DNA from: Mesobaculum littorinae
GTDB taxonomy: Bacteria; Pseudomonadota; Alphaproteobacteria; Rhodobacterales; Rhodobacteraceae
Assembly (NCBI RefSeq): GCF_004011175.1
Contig: NZ_RQXX01000004.1
Coordinates: 124,001-188,000 of the forward strand
Length of the DNA stretch: 64,000 nucleotides
Reading direction: 5' to 3'
The notes under the pieces were generated by a model. It did no database searches and was not told the DNA's origin. It saw nothing but the letters and a program-made list of their open reading frames with translations. Shown here in pieces: positions 63,806 to 64,000 of the stretch. Position 1 is the stretch's first letter. Every line of letters starts with the position of its first letter. Position numbers and translations under genes: made by a program.

Positions 63806-64000
63806 TCGATCGCCTCGAAGAAGCGGTCGCCGCGCCAGGTCCAGAAGTAGAGCATCCGCCGCCCCGCCGAGGAAAAGATCACCCGGTCGGCCCGGCCGAT
63901 CAGGTTTTCCTCGGGCACGAAGCCCACGCCCATGGCATTCGGGCTGACCCGGCTGTCGGTCGAGTTGTCGCGGTTGTCGCCCATGAAGAAGTAGTGCCCT
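63802..64000 (-). CDS. lepB: Signal peptidase I (C-terminal part)
   Basis: The frame is open to the window end and gives the last 65 residues. [17 protein letters not shown] is the conserved box E of signal peptidase I (Gly-Asp-Asn with Ser/Asp-Ser-Arg), followed by [17 protein letters not shown]. The catalytic Ser and Lys lie outside the window. It cleaves signal peptides of exported proteins. It begins the lepB-rnc-era-DUF1491 unit. Confidence 0.95.
   Translation of the reverse strand, partial: GHYFFMGDNRDNSTDSRVSPNAMGVGFVPEENLIGRADRVIFSSAGRRMLYFWTWRGDRFFEAIE

Noticed and set aside
1-64000. CRISPR arrays, insertion sequences and prophage genes
   Set aside because: I looked for regularly spaced repeats, transposase, integrase or capsid motifs and saw none; codon usage and gene content are uniform core-type.

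Overview
This window is GC-rich chromosomal DNA of an alphaproteobacterium, most likely Rhodobacterales (Rhodobacteraceae/roseobacter or Paracoccus-like). The evidence is the gene content and order: lepB-rnc-era-DUF1491, divergent hemC/hemE with hemF, cycM beside pheA, dnaX-ybaB-recR behind a small SRP RNA, TrcR (DUF1013), COQ9, a HemP/imelysin/di-haem iron module, and TRAP and YejABEF importers. Almost every base is accounted for by tightly packed core and transport genes. I see no phage, insertion sequence, integrase or CRISPR array.

Layout. 1-3.8 kb: the end of a TRAP transporter cluster (dctM, dctP, dctQ) with an M20 amidohydrolase. 3.8-4.8 kb: a gene-poor stretch holding tRNA-Met and a small tandem repeat. 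4.8-8.6 kb: a hybrid histidine kinase with HPt domain, divergent from a LuxR-type response regulator. 8.6-16.1 kb: an iron region on the minus strand (hemP, a 166-residue unknown, imelysin IrpA, DUF1289; then di-haem oxidase, second imelysin, DUF1513), interrupted by plus-strand dps and an unknown gene with an Irr-like box between them. 16.3-21.2 kb: otsB and an ABC exporter pair divergent from a TesA-like esterase. 21.3-26.7 kb: hemC, hemE, hemF, an SDR, an RsmC-like methyltransferase and clpS. 26.8-29.1 kb: a HAD hydrolase and a D-Ala-D-Ala carboxypeptidase. 29.2-35.3 kb: yejABEF. 35.4-40.6 kb: cycM, pheA, an SRPBCC protein, nudC and cpdB. 40.8-45.3 kb: a HAD phosphatase, an NMT1/THI5-type ABC importer and an SDR. 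45.4-51.6 kb: SRP RNA, DUF202, dnaX, ybaB, recR, parC. 51.7-58.6 kb: SH3 protein, SDR, small membrane protein, cobalamin adenosyltransferase, etfBA, rpsU, COQ9 and a quinone reductase. 58.6-64 kb: RNase T2, TrcR, a metallo-beta-lactamase-fold protein, DUF1491, era, rnc and the end of lepB.

Functional links. Import and iron handling dominate the accessory part (TRAP, YejABEF, THI5-type ABC, two imelysin operons, Dps). Haem synthesis genes lie close by. The core part covers replication and repair (DnaX, YbaB, RecR, ParC), RNA processing (RNase III, Era, RsmC-like), protein export (SRP RNA, LepB) and electron transfer (EtfAB, CycM, COQ9).

Most unusual signals: a bipartite hairpin-bearing intergenic repeat (24.35 and 40.70 kb, with a partial copy at 56.07 kb); an iron cassette split around dps with an Irr-like box overlapping a stop codon; a parS-like 16-mer at 61.79 kb; a 20-bp perfect palindrome at 41.52 kb; divergent genes whose start codons overlap at 20.48 kb; and enzymes lacking a family catalytic residue (an SDR without the Lys, an RNase T2 with Glu replaced by Gln). 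None of these is proven to be a new system; they are candidates.
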